DNA of 64,000 nt from Alkalibacterium olivapovliticus (GCF_003003275.1 NZ_PVTO01000004.1:1-64000), one strand, 5' to 3'. Positions 20,790-30,093 are shown, counted from the stretch's first letter. The notes: a model not told the origin generated them from the letters alone. Made by a program: numbers and translations.

Positions 20790-22265
20790 ATGCTAAAAGG
20801 ATATGATTTCAAAGCTGGTAAAAATCCCTATAAACAGTTTAAAACTAAAGAACTCGGCGAGCGTTTATCCAGAGCTCAACGGTTAATTAATAATTTAAAC
20901 ATTCCTGTTTTAATCATTGTAGACGGGTGGGAGTCTTCCGGTAAAGGGTTTGTTATTAAAGACCTGGTAAAAGAGCTGAATCCTAAGCACTTTAAAGTCA
21001 GTGTTTTTGAGAACCCGACTGAAGACGAAAACAAGCGTCCTTTTCTTTGGCGGTTCTGGAATAAACTGCCGAAAAAAGGGGATATAGCCATATATGACCG
21101 CAGTTTTTATTTCAACGTATTCAATGATTTGTCTTTAACTGGTGAAGCATTGGATAAAGATATCAGAGACATCAGTTCAATTGAGAAACTTCTATTAGAT
21201 GACGATACGATCATTATTAAATTTTTTCTGCATCAGAAAGAAAAAACGCAGCAGAAAAGAATAGATAAGCTGAAAGAAGATGAAGACCGGTCATTTATGA
21301 TCAGTGAGCGGGATGAAGAGCAATATGAGAACTACGGAGACTATCTGAATCATTTTGATACTGTTTTAAATAAATCGGACTTTACTTTCAGTAAATGGCA
21401 TGTGGTCTCTTCTGAAAATAAAAAGGATGCTTCCGATAACATTTTAGGCATGACGATTGATTTAATTCATGAGGGTATTGATCGCATAATGGGGATGAAA
21501 AATGGCGGGTTGAGAAAAGAACTGAGAGACTACTCGCCGCAGGAAAAGCCATTGGAAAAAGTGAATCTAAAGCTTGAACTGGATGACGAAGAATACGATA
21601 AGCTCAAAGATGATTTGCAGATGGAAGCTCAGCGCTTATCATTCAGGCTGTATACAAATGGTATTCCAACAGTAATGGTCTTTGAAGGAGTGGATGCATC
21701 CGGTAAGGGCGGGGCAATCGAGCGACTGACAAGAGAAATGGACCCGAGAGGATACGAGGTCCTGACAACGGCTGCTCCTTCAGAAGATGAAAAAGCGCAT
21801 CACTATTTGTGGCGCTTTTACAAAGACTTTCCCCAAAAAGGGGATATGAAAATTTTTGATCGCAGCTGGTACGGGAGAGTTATGGTGGAGCGAGTCGAAC
21901 AGTTTGCTGATATGGAAGAATGGGACCGTGCCTATAATGAGATAAATGAAATGGAACAGCATCTTCATAACTTTAATACACTGATTTTAAAGTTTTTTAT
22001 ATACATTGATAAGGAAGAGCAGCTTAGACGGTTCAAATCCAGGGAAACAGAGCCGGATAAAGTATTCAAATTGACTGATGAAGACTGGCGTAATCGCGAA
22101 AAATGGACTGACTATATTGAAGCGATGAATGAAATGCTGGTGCGGACGGATACTGACTATGCCCCCTGGACCATAGTTGAAGGACAACAGAAGAAATACG
22201 CGCGAATTAAAGTGTTGCAGACATTTATTGAACAGGCTGGAAAAATACTGGATGAAACAACTTAA
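20790..22265 (+). CDS. two-domain PPK2-family polyphosphate phosphotransferase
   Basis: 491 aa with two tandem PPK2 kinase domains. The first has Walker A-like VDGWESSGKGFVIKDL (about residues 40-55) and IYDRSFYFNVF; the second has FEGVDASGKGGAIERLTREMDPRG (about 297-320) and IFDRSWYGRV. This is the architecture of polyphosphate:AMP phosphotransferase (class II PPK2), making ADP from AMP and polyP. In domain 1 the SSGKG and DRS motifs are present but the segment around YFNVF departs from YGRV, suggesting a degenerate domain. The start at 20790 is fixed by AGGAGG 7 nt upstream. Confidence 0.88.
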   Translation: MLKGYDFKAGKNPYKQFKTKELGERLSRAQRLINNLNIPVLIIVDGWESSGKGFVIKDLVKELNPKHFKVSVFENPTEDENKRPFLWRFWNKLPKKGDIAIYDRSFYFNVFNDLSLTGEALDKDIRDISSIEKLLLDDDTIIIKFFLHQKEKTQQKRIDKLKEDEDRSFMISERDEEQYENYGDYLNHFDTVLNKSDFTFSKWHVVSSENKKDASDNILGMTIDLIHEGIDRIMGMKNGGLRKELRDYSPQEKPLEKVNLKLELDDEEYDKLKDDLQMEAQRLSFRLYTNGIPTVMVFEGVDASGKGGAIERLTREMDPRGYEVLTTAAPSEDEKAHHYLWRFYKDFPQKGDMKIFDRSWYGRVMVERVEQFADMEEWDRAYNEINEMEQHLHNFNTLILKFFIYIDKEEQLRRFKSRETEPDKVFKLTDEDWRNREKWTDYIEAMNEMLVRTDTDYAPWTIVEGQQKKYARIKVLQTFIEQAGKILDETT

Positions 22266-22273
22266 TTAAAGAC

Positions 22274-22305
22274 AAAAAGAGTATTTCGTGAGAAATACTC
22301 TTTTT
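22274..22305. terminator. bidirectional terminator
   Basis: AAAAAGAGTATTTC, loop GTGA, GAAATACTCTTTTT. Perfect 14-bp stem between convergent genes. Confidence 0.92.
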
Positions 22306-22319
22306 GAGGTGTTGTTATG

Positions 22320-22991
22320 TTAACGTTGAGTTCCAAATAGTTGAGTGGCATAGAGGAATTCGCCATCAAAATGGACACCAATCCCTATTTCTTCAAAATC
22401 AGGACGAATCATATTTTCGTAATGACCTTCACTTTCAACCCAACCGTTAAAAATTAGTTCAGCCATTTCTTCATCGCTCAAGTAATGAGTGGCCATACCC
22501 AGATTTTCTCCTGCGACTCTGTAGGGATAATGAATGCCTTCTTCGTTGAAGACAGTAAAGGTCTCAGAGCCGTCCGGTCTCGTATGTGAAAAGAGCTCTT
22601 CCGTCTCAATAGCCCGTATAGTCGCAGCAGCCCTCAGCATATCGTTCGACTTCAGGGGGTCAGCCCCGAGTTCTTCTCTTAAATCATTGAGCAGCTGAAT
22701 GATTGTCTGTTCAATCAGGTCAACATCAATGTCTTCTGTCTGTTCGCTGGAAATGGCAGGCGCCTCAATTTGGTCCTGTTCCGTATCCTGTCGGGTCAGT
22801 GAATTACTCGAAAAGGGTGTCTGATCAAAGGAAATGGTTAGTCTGTCAAAGTCGGTCGTTGATGGGAGGTAACTGACAATCGTATTCATCCAGTTTCCCG
22901 CGGTTGTGCCATTCAGTAATCCAGTCGTCCCCAACCAGAAGCCTATAATAAGGGTCAACAGCAGGACAACTAATTTTCTGATAAACTTCAT
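22320..22991 (-). CDS. secreted CAP-domain protein (SCP/YkwD-like)
   Basis: 223 aa with an N-terminal signal/anchor (KLVVLLLTLIIGFWLGTTGLL), a low-complexity Gln/Glu/Asp linker, and a C-terminal CAP domain from about residue 95: LLNDLREELGADPL, FSHTRPDGSETF, GENLGMATHY, FNGWVESEGHYENMIRPDFEEIGIGV. These are the CAP motifs of bacterial YkwD-like proteins, whose function is unsettled. Divergent from the MATE gene. Confidence 0.9.
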   Translation of the reverse strand: MKFIRKLVVLLLTLIIGFWLGTTGLLNGTTAGNWMNTIVSYLPSTTDFDRLTISFDQTPFSSNSLTRQDTEQDQIEAPAISSEQTEDIDVDLIEQTIIQLLNDLREELGADPLKSNDMLRAAATIRAIETEELFSHTRPDGSETFTVFNEEGIHYPYRVAGENLGMATHYLSDEEMAELIFNGWVESEGHYENMIRPDFEEIGIGVHFDGEFLYATQLFGTQR

Positions 22992-23114
22992 TTTGTGTTC
23001 ACCCTTTCTAGTCTAAAAGCATTGTATCAGAAAGGTATGAAAGTAAAAAGAATAAGGATGACATTTTATTTGTTTTTTTAGTGTTATTTACTTCTTTTTG
23101 TAGGAGGGTTTTTG

Positions 23115-23120
23115 TATAAT
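23115..23120 (+). promoter_or_regulatory. -10 box of the MATE gene
   Basis: TATAAT preceded by TTTG, 50-60 nt before the start codon; the hexamer 17 bp upstream (TTCTTT) is a poor -35. Confidence 0.45.
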
Positions 23121-23173
23121 ATAGAAGTTACTTACAGATAGTTAGTCAAAGATAAATTTAGGGGCGTCATATT

Positions 23174-24577
23174 ATGAGTAAAATGAATTCAGAACAAATG
23201 GGCAAGATGCCGATGAATAGACTGGTGCTGACATTGTCCGTACCTATGATGATATCCATGTTCGTCCAGTCTCTTTATAATGTAGTCGACAGTATATTCG
23301 TCGCTCAGATTAGTGAAGAAGCTCTGGCAGCCTTATCGTTAGCTTTCCCGATACAGATGCTGATGATTGCTATTCAAGTCGGGTCCGGTGTAGGTATGAA
23401 TGCCGAGTTATCTAAACGCCTCGGAGAAAACAACAGGAAACTGGCCAGTGCTGCGGCAAATAACGGGGTCTTTCTAGGATTTGTGCATTACGGCTTATTT
23501 CTGATCTTTGGTCTTTTATTTATTCGACCATTTTTCGAATTGCAGACTGACAATCCGGAGATCGTCAGGTACGGAATGGAGTATACTGTGCTGATTACCA
23601 CTTTATCAGTCGGGAAATTCATGCAGTTTGTTTACGAACGGATACTTCAGTCTACCGGTCGAACATTCTATACGATGATTACGCAAGGGACCGGAGCAAT
23701 ATTAAATATTGCACTGGATGCCATTCTAATTTTTGGATTGCTAGGTTTTCCGGCAATGGGAGTCTATGGTGCAGCTATCGCTACTATCATTGCGCAAATC
23801 ACCTCTGCAATCATGGCGTTTGTTATCAATGCCAAGGTCAATACTGATGTGGATATGGAATATAGAACATTCAGACCTGATTTCAAAGTGATCAAACGTA
23901 TTTATTCGGTCGGTATACCGTCAATGGTAATGACATCAATCACATCACTAGTAACTTTATTGTTTAATAACATTCTGTTGCAGTTTACATCTACAGCAAC
24001 AGCTGTTTATGGGGTCTATATTCGTCTGCAGGGATTTGCGTTCATGCCAGTCTTCGGGCTTAATAATGGCATGATTCCGATTGTGTCATATAATTACGGT
24101 GCAAAAAATAAAGAACGAATGATTCTAGCCATTAAAATATGTCTGGGATATGGGGAATCCATCATGCTCCTGGGGACGGTACTGTTTCAGTTGTTCCCTG
24201 AACAGTTCCTGCTCTTATTCAATGCATCCGACGAAATGATGGAACTGGGAGTAGCCGCATTAAGAACGATTAGTCTGAGCTTTGCTTTTGCCGGAATCAG
24301 TATTATGCTGGGGACTGTCTTCCAATCGCTGGGGAATCCGATGCTGAGTTTGTGGATACAGGTCATTCGTCAGCTGATTGTTTTAATCCCTGTCGCTTAT
24401 GCACTGTCTCTGACAGGAAACGTCAATATGGTATGGTGGTCTAAGCTCATATCAGAAGGAGTCACCGTCGTCTTTGCTTTGATTGCGATGAAATACGTCT
24501 ATTCCAAAAAAATAGACCCAATGACAGATGCGGAACCCAAAAAACGGAAATTGAAAAAACAATTCGTCACTAAATGA
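23174..24577 (+). CDS. MATE-family efflux transporter
   Basis: 467 aa, about twelve transmembrane helices in two MatE halves. Motifs: LSVPMMISMFVQSLYNVVDSIFVAQ near the N-terminus, SVGIPSMVMTSITSLVTLLFNNILL at the start of the second half, and LGTVFQSLGNPMLSLWIQVIRQL. Na+ or H+ coupled multidrug/metabolite exporter; closest in feel to the MepA/NorM-like group. GGGGCG upstream is a weak ribosome site. Basic C-terminal tail (KKRKLKKQ). Confidence 0.92.
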   Translation: MSKMNSEQMGKMPMNRLVLTLSVPMMISMFVQSLYNVVDSIFVAQISEEALAALSLAFPIQMLMIAIQVGSGVGMNAELSKRLGENNRKLASAAANNGVFLGFVHYGLFLIFGLLFIRPFFELQTDNPEIVRYGMEYTVLITTLSVGKFMQFVYERILQSTGRTFYTMITQGTGAILNIALDAILIFGLLGFPAMGVYGAAIATIIAQITSAIMAFVINAKVNTDVDMEYRTFRPDFKVIKRIYSVGIPSMVMTSITSLVTLLFNNILLQFTSTATAVYGVYIRLQGFAFMPVFGLNNGMIPIVSYNYGAKNKERMILAIKICLGYGESIMLLGTVLFQLFPEQFLLLFNASDEMMELGVAALRTISLSFAFAGISIMLGTVFQSLGNPMLSLWIQVIRQLIVLIPVAYALSLTGNVNMVWWSKLISEGVTVVFALIAMKYVYSKKIDPMTDAEPKKRKLKKQFVTK

Positions 24578-24592
24578 TCTAAGTATCAATTA

Positions 24593-24632
24593 AACCACGC
24601 CCACTAAATGAGTTTAGTGAGCGTGGTTTTTC
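24593..24632 (+). terminator. terminator of the MATE gene
   Basis: AACCACGC-CCACTAAA pairs with TTTAGTG-AGCGTGGTT, then TTTT. Strong. Confidence 0.9.
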
Positions 24633-24655
24633 GACTTTCAAGGGATTTTGTTTGT

Positions 24656-25108
24656 GTTCGGAAGACTAGTGTTATTTGAATAACCGAGTAGGCTTAAGTG
24701 AAGTAAGGTAGAGCATAGTGAGTCACTATGCTCATTGGAGTATACCGAAGTAGAGGAGACTTAGGCAGACTGAGAAGAAATGCTTTGGAGAGTATTACCA
24801 AGAGACGAGTAACTAGGTTTACTGAGAGATAACGGCAATGGAGTATGCCTAAGAAGCGTGGTGTTGGGTAATGTGAATGCTCAGATCATTCAGAGTATGC
24901 TAAAGAGTAGTCTAGTTGGGCAGACTGAAAAACATAGGAGGAATGAGTATGTCGAACTTTTCCAAGTTCGGCATACTCTACCAAATCATCAGATAGAGTA
25001 GAGCAAAGCTGATACCGAAAAGTTTATTTAGAAAAGTCAACGGTCTTACCCATCTGAGTTTGTCTCAAACTTTACCTTTGCCTATGGATATAGAGACCTA
25101 AGGAGGTC
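24656..25108 (+). ncRNA. candidate large structured noncoding RNA made of degenerate ~52-nt units
   Basis: No reading frame crosses this 450-nt stretch. The hexamer GAGTA(T/G) recurs at 24686, 24738, 24790, 24841, 24893, 24945 and 24996, spaced 52, 52, 51, 52, 52 and 51 nt. Other in-phase blocks are AAG at unit positions 11-13 and TTAGGCAGACTGAG-like sequence at 24-37; the latter also occurs in phase before the first unit (24657-24667). Visible helices: GAGCATAGTG/CACTATGCTC (24711-24733), a 15-bp stem 24945-24959/24964-24978 with loop TTCC, CTTAGGCA/TGCCTAAG (24760-24767 with 24846-24853), TGAATG/CATTCA, AGTTTG/CAAACT and GACCT/AGGTC. Long-range closing pairs are TAGGC/GCCTA and AAGGTA/TACCTT (24689-24710 with 25073-25084). 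It has neither RNase P nor tmRNA signatures. Transcription is not shown by sequence. Confidence 0.5.
24686..25046 (+). repeat. degenerate tandem array 1, 7 units of 51-52 nt
   Basis: Units begin with GAGTA at 24686, 24738, 24790, 24841, 24893, 24945 and 24996. Identity between units is modest, but the phase is kept to within one base. The period is not a multiple of three, so it is not coding. Units 2, 3 and 5 share ACTGAG/ACTGAA at positions 32-37 in register. Confidence 0.7.
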
Positions 25109-25246
25109 CAATTAATAAGTAAGTAGTTCACCTGAAAAAAGTTCCAATAGCTATTAATCGATTTTTGACCTGTTAGTTTGGTACACTGTAAGGGAGTTCT
25201 CATGGAAATTTCATAAATTACAGAACACATAGAAGGAGAGAATCAT

Positions 25247-25873
25247 ATGATTCCAAAAATCATTCATTATGCATGGTTCGGAGGAAACCCTTTGGGACCG
25301 TTGGAAGAAAAGTGTTTGGCGAGCTGGAAACGGTATTGTCCTGACTGGGAAATCAAACGTTGGGATGAAACGAATTTCAATCCTGAAGACCACGGAGAAT
25401 ATACTAAACAAGCTTATGAAAGAGAAGAGTGGGCTTTTGTATCAGATGTGGCCCGTCTGCATGCGCTAAAAGAATATGGCGGTGTTTACTGCGATACAGA
25501 TATGGAGCTTATCAAACCAATCGACAAGTTCCGTAAATTCCCGGCCTTTTTCAGTTTTGAAATCGAAACGGAAATATCTACAGGGATTATAGGAGCAGAG
25601 GCGCATCATCCATTTATAGAAGAGTTATATAAAGATTATGATGGGAGAGAATTCATCCTGCCTGACGGATCTCGAGACGATAAAACAAATGTCATCCGAA
25701 TTACCGAAATCATGACTGAACGCGGGTTAAAACCTGATAATACCTACCAGGAGGTAGAAGGGTGTACTATTTTTCCAAGAGAATACTTTTCTCCAAAGGA
25801 TTACTGGACACGCGAAGTCGATTCGACCCGAAATACACATGGTATCCATCAATTCACAGGAAGCTGGTTATAA
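25247..25873 (+). CDS. glycosyltransferase family 32 (OCH1/capsular type)
   Basis: 208 aa. GT32 signature: MIPKIIHYAWFGG at the N-terminus, CLASWKRYCPDWEIKRWDE, then SDVARLHALKEYGGVYCDTDMELIKPID with the DxD (DTD, about residues 84-86) that binds nucleotide-sugar and metal. Cytosolic retaining transferase, probably for polysaccharide or glycolipid decoration. GAAGGAGAG precedes the ATG. Stand-alone gene: noncoding array upstream, terminator downstream, no capsule cluster nearby. Confidence 0.9.
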   Translation: MIPKIIHYAWFGGNPLGPLEEKCLASWKRYCPDWEIKRWDETNFNPEDHGEYTKQAYEREEWAFVSDVARLHALKEYGGVYCDTDMELIKPIDKFRKFPAFFSFEIETEISTGIIGAEAHHPFIEELYKDYDGREFILPDGSRDDKTNVIRITEIMTERGLKPDNTYQEVEGCTIFPREYFSPKDYWTREVDSTRNTHGIHQFTGSWL

Positions 25874-25881
25874 TACAATTC

Positions 25882-25914
25882 AAAGTCAGAGCGTAACGGT
25901 CCTGACTTTTTTTT
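25882..25914 (+). terminator. terminator of the GT32 gene
   Basis: AAAGTCAG, 12-nt loop, CTGACTTT followed by T-run. Confidence 0.9.
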
Positions 25915-25933
25915 ATGCGAAAAAAGATACGGG

Positions 25934-25962
25934 TTCAAACCGTCACTCGAGAAGAGTATAAT
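25934..25962 (+). promoter_or_regulatory. sigma-A promoter of the amidohydrolase operon
   Basis: TTCAAA (25934-25939), 17-bp spacer, TATAAT (25957-25962), about 50 nt before the start codon. Confidence 0.7.
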
Positions 25963-26011
25963 GAGATGTGACCAGAAAGAGTTCTTATTAATGAAAGCAG
26001 GCGATTTTTAA

Positions 26012-27622
26012 ATGAAATGGTTTAAAAACGGTAAAATTTATTTAAATGAAAATGAATTCGCTGAAAGCATGATTATTGAAAACAACAGAATCAGTCGCAT
26101 TGGAGATAATGACCAATTGGCTTATGAGTTCAACAATGGAGAAATTATTGATTTGAATGGCCGGACTGTCATTCCCGGACTGATCGATTCGCATCTTCAC
26201 TTTTTGATGACGGCAGAATTTCTGTCCCTTCTGCCTATTACAGGAGTCTCTTCGATGAAGGAACTGATTGAACGGTGTCGATCGTACATATTGAATAATC
26301 AACTATCTGCCGATGATGTTCTCTATTCAGAAGGCTGGAACCAGACACTGTTCACTGACGATAAACGAATGCCTGAAAGAAGCGATCTGGATCAGGCATC
26401 TATGACCATACCCATTGTGCTTGTCAGAGTGGATCGCCATGTTATGAGTTTGAATTCTGCAGCACTACAGCACTTTAACATTACGACAGAGAGTATAGTG
26501 GCAACTGGTGGAGAAATCCAGAAAGATCATTACGGGGAACCAACAGGCATACTCACAGAAGGGGCACTTGATTTGGTCAAAGCCCAATTGCCGGCTGCTA
26601 CGATAGAAGTTAAAAAGACCATGATCAAAAACACTATGACGTTAGCCAATCAGTATGGTATCACTTCCATGCATACAAACGATGCTAAAGACGAAACGAT
26701 AGAAGAAACGCTGTTTGTGTATTCAGAACTGGAAGATGAACAGGCGCTAACGGTACGGTTCTACCAGCAGATCTGGTTCAATAACGGCAACTATCTACCG
26801 GATTTTTTAACAAGAGGGTTCTCTTTCCGTAAAGGTACAGACTGGAATCGGATCGGTCCAATCAAGTTTTTCATTGACGGGACTTTAGGCGCCCGTACAG
26901 CTGCACTTAGAGAGCCTTATGCTGATGACCAATCCTCTAAGGGAATACTGACTAAATCTGAGGAGACACTGACGAGTGAAGTTAAACTGGCTGTTGATAA
27001 TGGGTATCAGGTCATCATTCACGGAATTGGCGATCAGGGAATCGAAACGATTTTAAATGCTTACGATGCGGTGCTAGGAGACGAGCCAAATACTCTAAGA
27101 TTGGGGATCAATCATATGCAGATCACTGGGTTAGATCTGATTGACCGTGTAGCTGATAAAGATTATCTGACATATGTTCAACCCATTTTTCTAGAGGATG
27201 ATATCCCTATTCTTTATGACCGTATAGGATCACAGCGAGCAGAAACGTCTTATCTGTTCAATACGATGAAGAAAAAAGGAATTCATCAGTCGTTTAGTAG
27301 TGACGCTCCGATTGTTTCTTTTAATCCTTTTGAAAACATACAATGTGCAGTGACACGCAATAGACTGACAGATCCATTGGATATACCATACTTGCCGGAT
27401 GAAGCAATGACAGTCTCTGAGGCGATTGACGCATACACGTATGAAGGAGCGTATGCCAGTTTTGATGAAGATAAAAAAGGACGCATCAGAGAAGGGTATT
27501 TAGCTGATTTTGTTGTTCTGAACCAGGATATCTTCACTGTTGAACAGTCCAAAATAAAAGACATCACTGTCCATTCTACTTATGTAGATGGCAATGAGGT
27601 CTACAGCGAGGAGAAGACATAA
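26012..27622 (+). CDS. amidohydrolase family 3 protein (YtcJ-like)
   Basis: 536-aa metal-dependent amidohydrolase. VIPGLIDSHLHFL (about residues 53-65) holds the HxH metal site; FIDGTLGARTAALREPY, VIIHGIGDQGIE and the C-terminal SFSSDAPIVSFNPFENIQCAVTR contain the further His and Asp ligands of the YtcJ subgroup. Substrate unknown (N-substituted formamides or cyclic amides in relatives). The ribosome site is weak. The stop overlaps the next start by one base (TAATG), so it is coupled to the YitT gene. Confidence 0.9.
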   Translation: MKWFKNGKIYLNENEFAESMIIENNRISRIGDNDQLAYEFNNGEIIDLNGRTVIPGLIDSHLHFLMTAEFLSLLPITGVSSMKELIERCRSYILNNQLSADDVLYSEGWNQTLFTDDKRMPERSDLDQASMTIPIVLVRVDRHVMSLNSAALQHFNITTESIVATGGEIQKDHYGEPTGILTEGALDLVKAQLPAATIEVKKTMIKNTMTLANQYGITSMHTNDAKDETIEETLFVYSELEDEQALTVRFYQQIWFNNGNYLPDFLTRGFSFRKGTDWNRIGPIKFFIDGTLGARTAALREPYADDQSSKGILTKSEETLTSEVKLAVDNGYQVIIHGIGDQGIETILNAYDAVLGDEPNTLRLGINHMQITGLDLIDRVADKDYLTYVQPIFLEDDIPILYDRIGSQRAETSYLFNTMKKKGIHQSFSSDAPIVSFNPFENIQCAVTRNRLTDPLDIPYLPDEAMTVSEAIDAYTYEGAYASFDEDKKGRIREGYLADFVVLNQDIFTVEQSKIKDITVHSTYVDGNEVYSEEKT

Positions 27623-28530
27623 TGGCGAGCAGTCACTTGATTACTAAGACGCGAATTAAAAATTTACTACTAATAGTGATCGGATCGATATTGTACGCGA
27701 CCAGCGTGAATGTCTTTACTGTTCCAAACGGATTATCAGAAGGAGGCCTAACTGGGTTTTCACTGATTCTCTTTTACCTAGTTGATATTCCGCCTTCTTA
27801 TACTATTTTCATTATCAATATTTTCATACTGGCAATAGGATATAAATTCCTGGATAAAAAGACCCTGCAGTATACCTTAGTTGCCAATGCGATCATCTCC
27901 GTTATGCTGCTTGCGGTCACTCGCTATCAGTTCATACCAGAAACTACTCTACTTGCCCCAATAGGTTCAGGTATCTTTATGGGAGCAGGAATCGGACTGA
28001 TCATGCTGGGTCACGGGACAACTGCGGGCAGCGACATTCTGGCAAAATTACTGGAAAAATATTTTGGCATCAATGTACCGACAGGCTTACTGCTGATCGA
28101 TGTGTGTATCGTATTACCCAGTGCCTTTATTATTGGAGCAGAGAATGTAGCTCTGACATTGATCAATTTGTATATACAGAGTAAAGTAATCGACTTTGTT
28201 TTAGAGGGACTGAACCCAAGAAAATCTTTCTTTATCATCTCTGAAAAACATATTGAAATAGCAGAAGCCATTGAAAATCAATTGGGAAGAGGCATTACGA
28301 TTCTTGATGGGAAAGGTTATTTTACAAAAGAAAAGAAAGAAATCTTGTATATCATTATAAGCCGCAGGGAAGTGCTGCCCATCAAACGGATCGTTGCAGC
28401 ACTAGATCCAAATGCGTTTATGACTATTTCTCATGTTCAGGAAGTGACAGGAGAAGGATTTACTTATCTTTCACCTGAAATGCAGGCTGAGCGTATTACA
28501 GAAGCGGAGGAAGACTGGCTGGAAGAATAA
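27622..28530 (+). CDS. YitT-family membrane protein (DUF161/DUF2179)
   Basis: 302 aa: five or six N-terminal transmembrane helices with the YitT motif NVFTVPNGLSEGGLTGFSLILFYL and HGTTAGSDILAKLLEKYFG, then a cytosolic DUF2179 domain (about residues 215-285: EIAEAIENQLGRGITILDGKGYFTKEKKEILYIIISRREV). Transport function suspected, substrate unknown. The ATG overlaps the amidohydrolase stop by one base; GAGGAG lies upstream inside that gene. Confidence 0.92.
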   Translation: MASSHLITKTRIKNLLLIVIGSILYATSVNVFTVPNGLSEGGLTGFSLILFYLVDIPPSYTIFIINIFILAIGYKFLDKKTLQYTLVANAIISVMLLAVTRYQFIPETTLLAPIGSGIFMGAGIGLIMLGHGTTAGSDILAKLLEKYFGINVPTGLLLIDVCIVLPSAFIIGAENVALTLINLYIQSKVIDFVLEGLNPRKSFFIISEKHIEIAEAIENQLGRGITILDGKGYFTKEKKEILYIIISRREVLPIKRIVAALDPNAFMTISHVQEVTGEGFTYLSPEMQAERITEAEEDWLEE

Positions 28531-28601
28531 ATAGTTGCGTCACAAACCTAATAGTTTATACTAGTTATTAGATGATATTAATTATAAAAAGGGGTTTGAA
28601 T

Positions 28602-29255
28602 ATGTCAGAATACCAACTGTCCTTAGAGAGTATTTCATTTAAAGCAGATGAACAAATTATCCTTGATTCAGTTTCTTTCAAGGTGAAAAAAGGCGAACGC
28701 ATAACGATTACCGGTCCATCGGGTGGAGGAAAAAGTACATTATTAAAGATAATCGCCAGTATCATCAATCCGACACAAGGAACGGTCTACTTTAATGGAG
28801 AAGACATCCAAGAGTCTGATCCACTACCTTACCGTCAGAAAGTGGCCTATTTTTTTCAGAACGCTACTTTATTCGATCAAACTGTAAGAGATAATGTCTC
28901 TTTTCCCTATGAAATCAGAGAAAAAGAGTTTGATGAAGAAAAGTGTACTGCCATGCTGGAAAGAGTCAAACTCGACAGATCTTACCTGGATAAGCCCATC
29001 AAAGACCTCTCCGGGGGAGAAAAACAGCGAGTGGCCTTAGTAAGAAATCTGCTTTTTCAGCCTGAGGTCCTTCTTCTGGATGAAGTAACCAGTTCGCTGG
29101 ATGCTGAGAACAAAGAAATTATTTATAGCATGCTTGATGAGCTGAATGAAAAAGAGTCGATTACGATCCTTTCCGTAACGCATGATGAACGTGAAATCGA
29201 TAAAGCGGATAGAGTCTTAACTATCACAAACGGGAAATTGGAGGATTCAGAATGA
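28602..29255 (+). CDS. fetA: ABC transporter ATP-binding protein (FetA-like)
   Basis: 217-aa ATPase with Walker A GPSGGGKST, Q-loop FFQNATLF, signature LSGGEKQRVALVRNL, Walker B LLLDEVTSSLD and H-switch VTHDERE. Pairing with the UPF0014 permease downstream identifies the FetAB (YbbLM) type, linked in E. coli to iron export and oxidative-stress tolerance. The frame opens at 28572; the ATG at 28602 is preceded by AAAAAGGGG and was chosen. It overlaps fetB by 4 bp (ATGA). Confidence 0.85.
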   Translation: MSEYQLSLESISFKADEQIILDSVSFKVKKGERITITGPSGGGKSTLLKIIASIINPTQGTVYFNGEDIQESDPLPYRQKVAYFFQNATLFDQTVRDNVSFPYEIREKEFDEEKCTAMLERVKLDRSYLDKPIKDLSGGEKQRVALVRNLLFQPEVLLLDEVTSSLDAENKEIIYSMLDELNEKESITILSVTHDEREIDKADRVLTITNGKLEDSE

Positions 29256-30016
29256 ATGAAAGCTTAGAAATTAGTAATTTCGCACTCATACTCTCGACTG
29301 GATTATTACTTATTGCTATATTTGTAGATTATAAGGAAAAACTGAATCTTGGTAATGACATATTTATAGCGGGAATCCGTGCCGTTATTCAGCTGTTTCT
29401 GATAGGGTACGTGTTAAGTTACATCATTCAGGCCAATAATATGGTCGTGACTTTAGCTATGGTCCTGTTTATTGTATTCAATGCAGGCTTTAATGCACAT
29501 AAAAGAAGTGAGGGAATCCCCAAATCACTGTTTATTTCATTATCCTCGATTGGGATCGGGACTGTTATTACACTCGGGATACTAGTATTTTCCGGTGCTA
29601 TTGACTGGGTGCCTTCTCAAATCGTTCCTATAACAGGGATGATTGCCAGCAATGCCATGATTGGATTGGGTCTGACTTTTCAGGCACTGAATTCGAAATT
29701 TGCGGACAGGAGACAGCAGGTCCTTGAAAAACTGGCTCTGGGGGCTAATGAAAAGCAGGCTTCAATGAGCATCATAAAAGAAAGTATCAAAATTGGTATG
29801 TCACCGTCTATTGATCGGACGAAAACAGTTGGTCTGGTCAGTTTACCCGGAATGATGTCCGGACTTATATTCGCAGGCATAGATCCTATAGAAGCAATAA
29901 GATACCAGATTGTTGTCATGTTCATGCTGATTGGGGTCACCAGTATTTCGAGTTTTATCGCAAGTTATCTGGCTTACAGACAATTTTACAATGACAGAAA
30001 TCAGCTACTCATTTAA
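29252..30016 (+). CDS. fetB: ABC transporter permease, UPF0014 (FetB-like)
   Basis: 254 aa, about seven transmembrane helices. UPF0014 features: AVIQLFLIGYVLSYI, NAGFNAHKRSEGIP, PITGMIASNAMIGLGLTF, and the cytosolic loop followed by SIDRTKTVGLVSLPGMMSGLIFAG that contacts the ATPase. Translationally coupled to the ATPase gene. Physiological metal not deducible from sequence. Confidence 0.9.
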   Translation: MNESLEISNFALILSTGLLLIAIFVDYKEKLNLGNDIFIAGIRAVIQLFLIGYVLSYIIQANNMVVTLAMVLFIVFNAGFNAHKRSEGIPKSLFISLSSIGIGTVITLGILVFSGAIDWVPSQIVPITGMIASNAMIGLGLTFQALNSKFADRRQQVLEKLALGANEKQASMSIIKESIKIGMSPSIDRTKTVGLVSLPGMMSGLIFAGIDPIEAIRYQIVVMFMLIGVTSISSFIASYLAYRQFYNDRNQLLI

Positions 30017-30064
30017 AAAAGCCGGCATTTAAGCATTTTTGTTACATCCCCGACATATCACCTA

Positions 30065-30093
30065 TTTTTGTCACAGTCTCGTAAGGATATAAT
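30065..30093 (+). promoter_or_regulatory. promoter of the LysM-3D gene
   Basis: TATAAT at 30088-30093, with a weak -35-like TTTTTG 17 bp upstream or TTGTCA at 14 bp. Predicted leader of about 155 nt. Confidence 0.45.

Noticed and set aside
24656..25108. RNase P RNA, tmRNA or a retron
   Set aside because: The GAGGAAAGTCC-type P RNA core, tmRNA ends and tag frame, and any reverse-transcriptase gene are absent.
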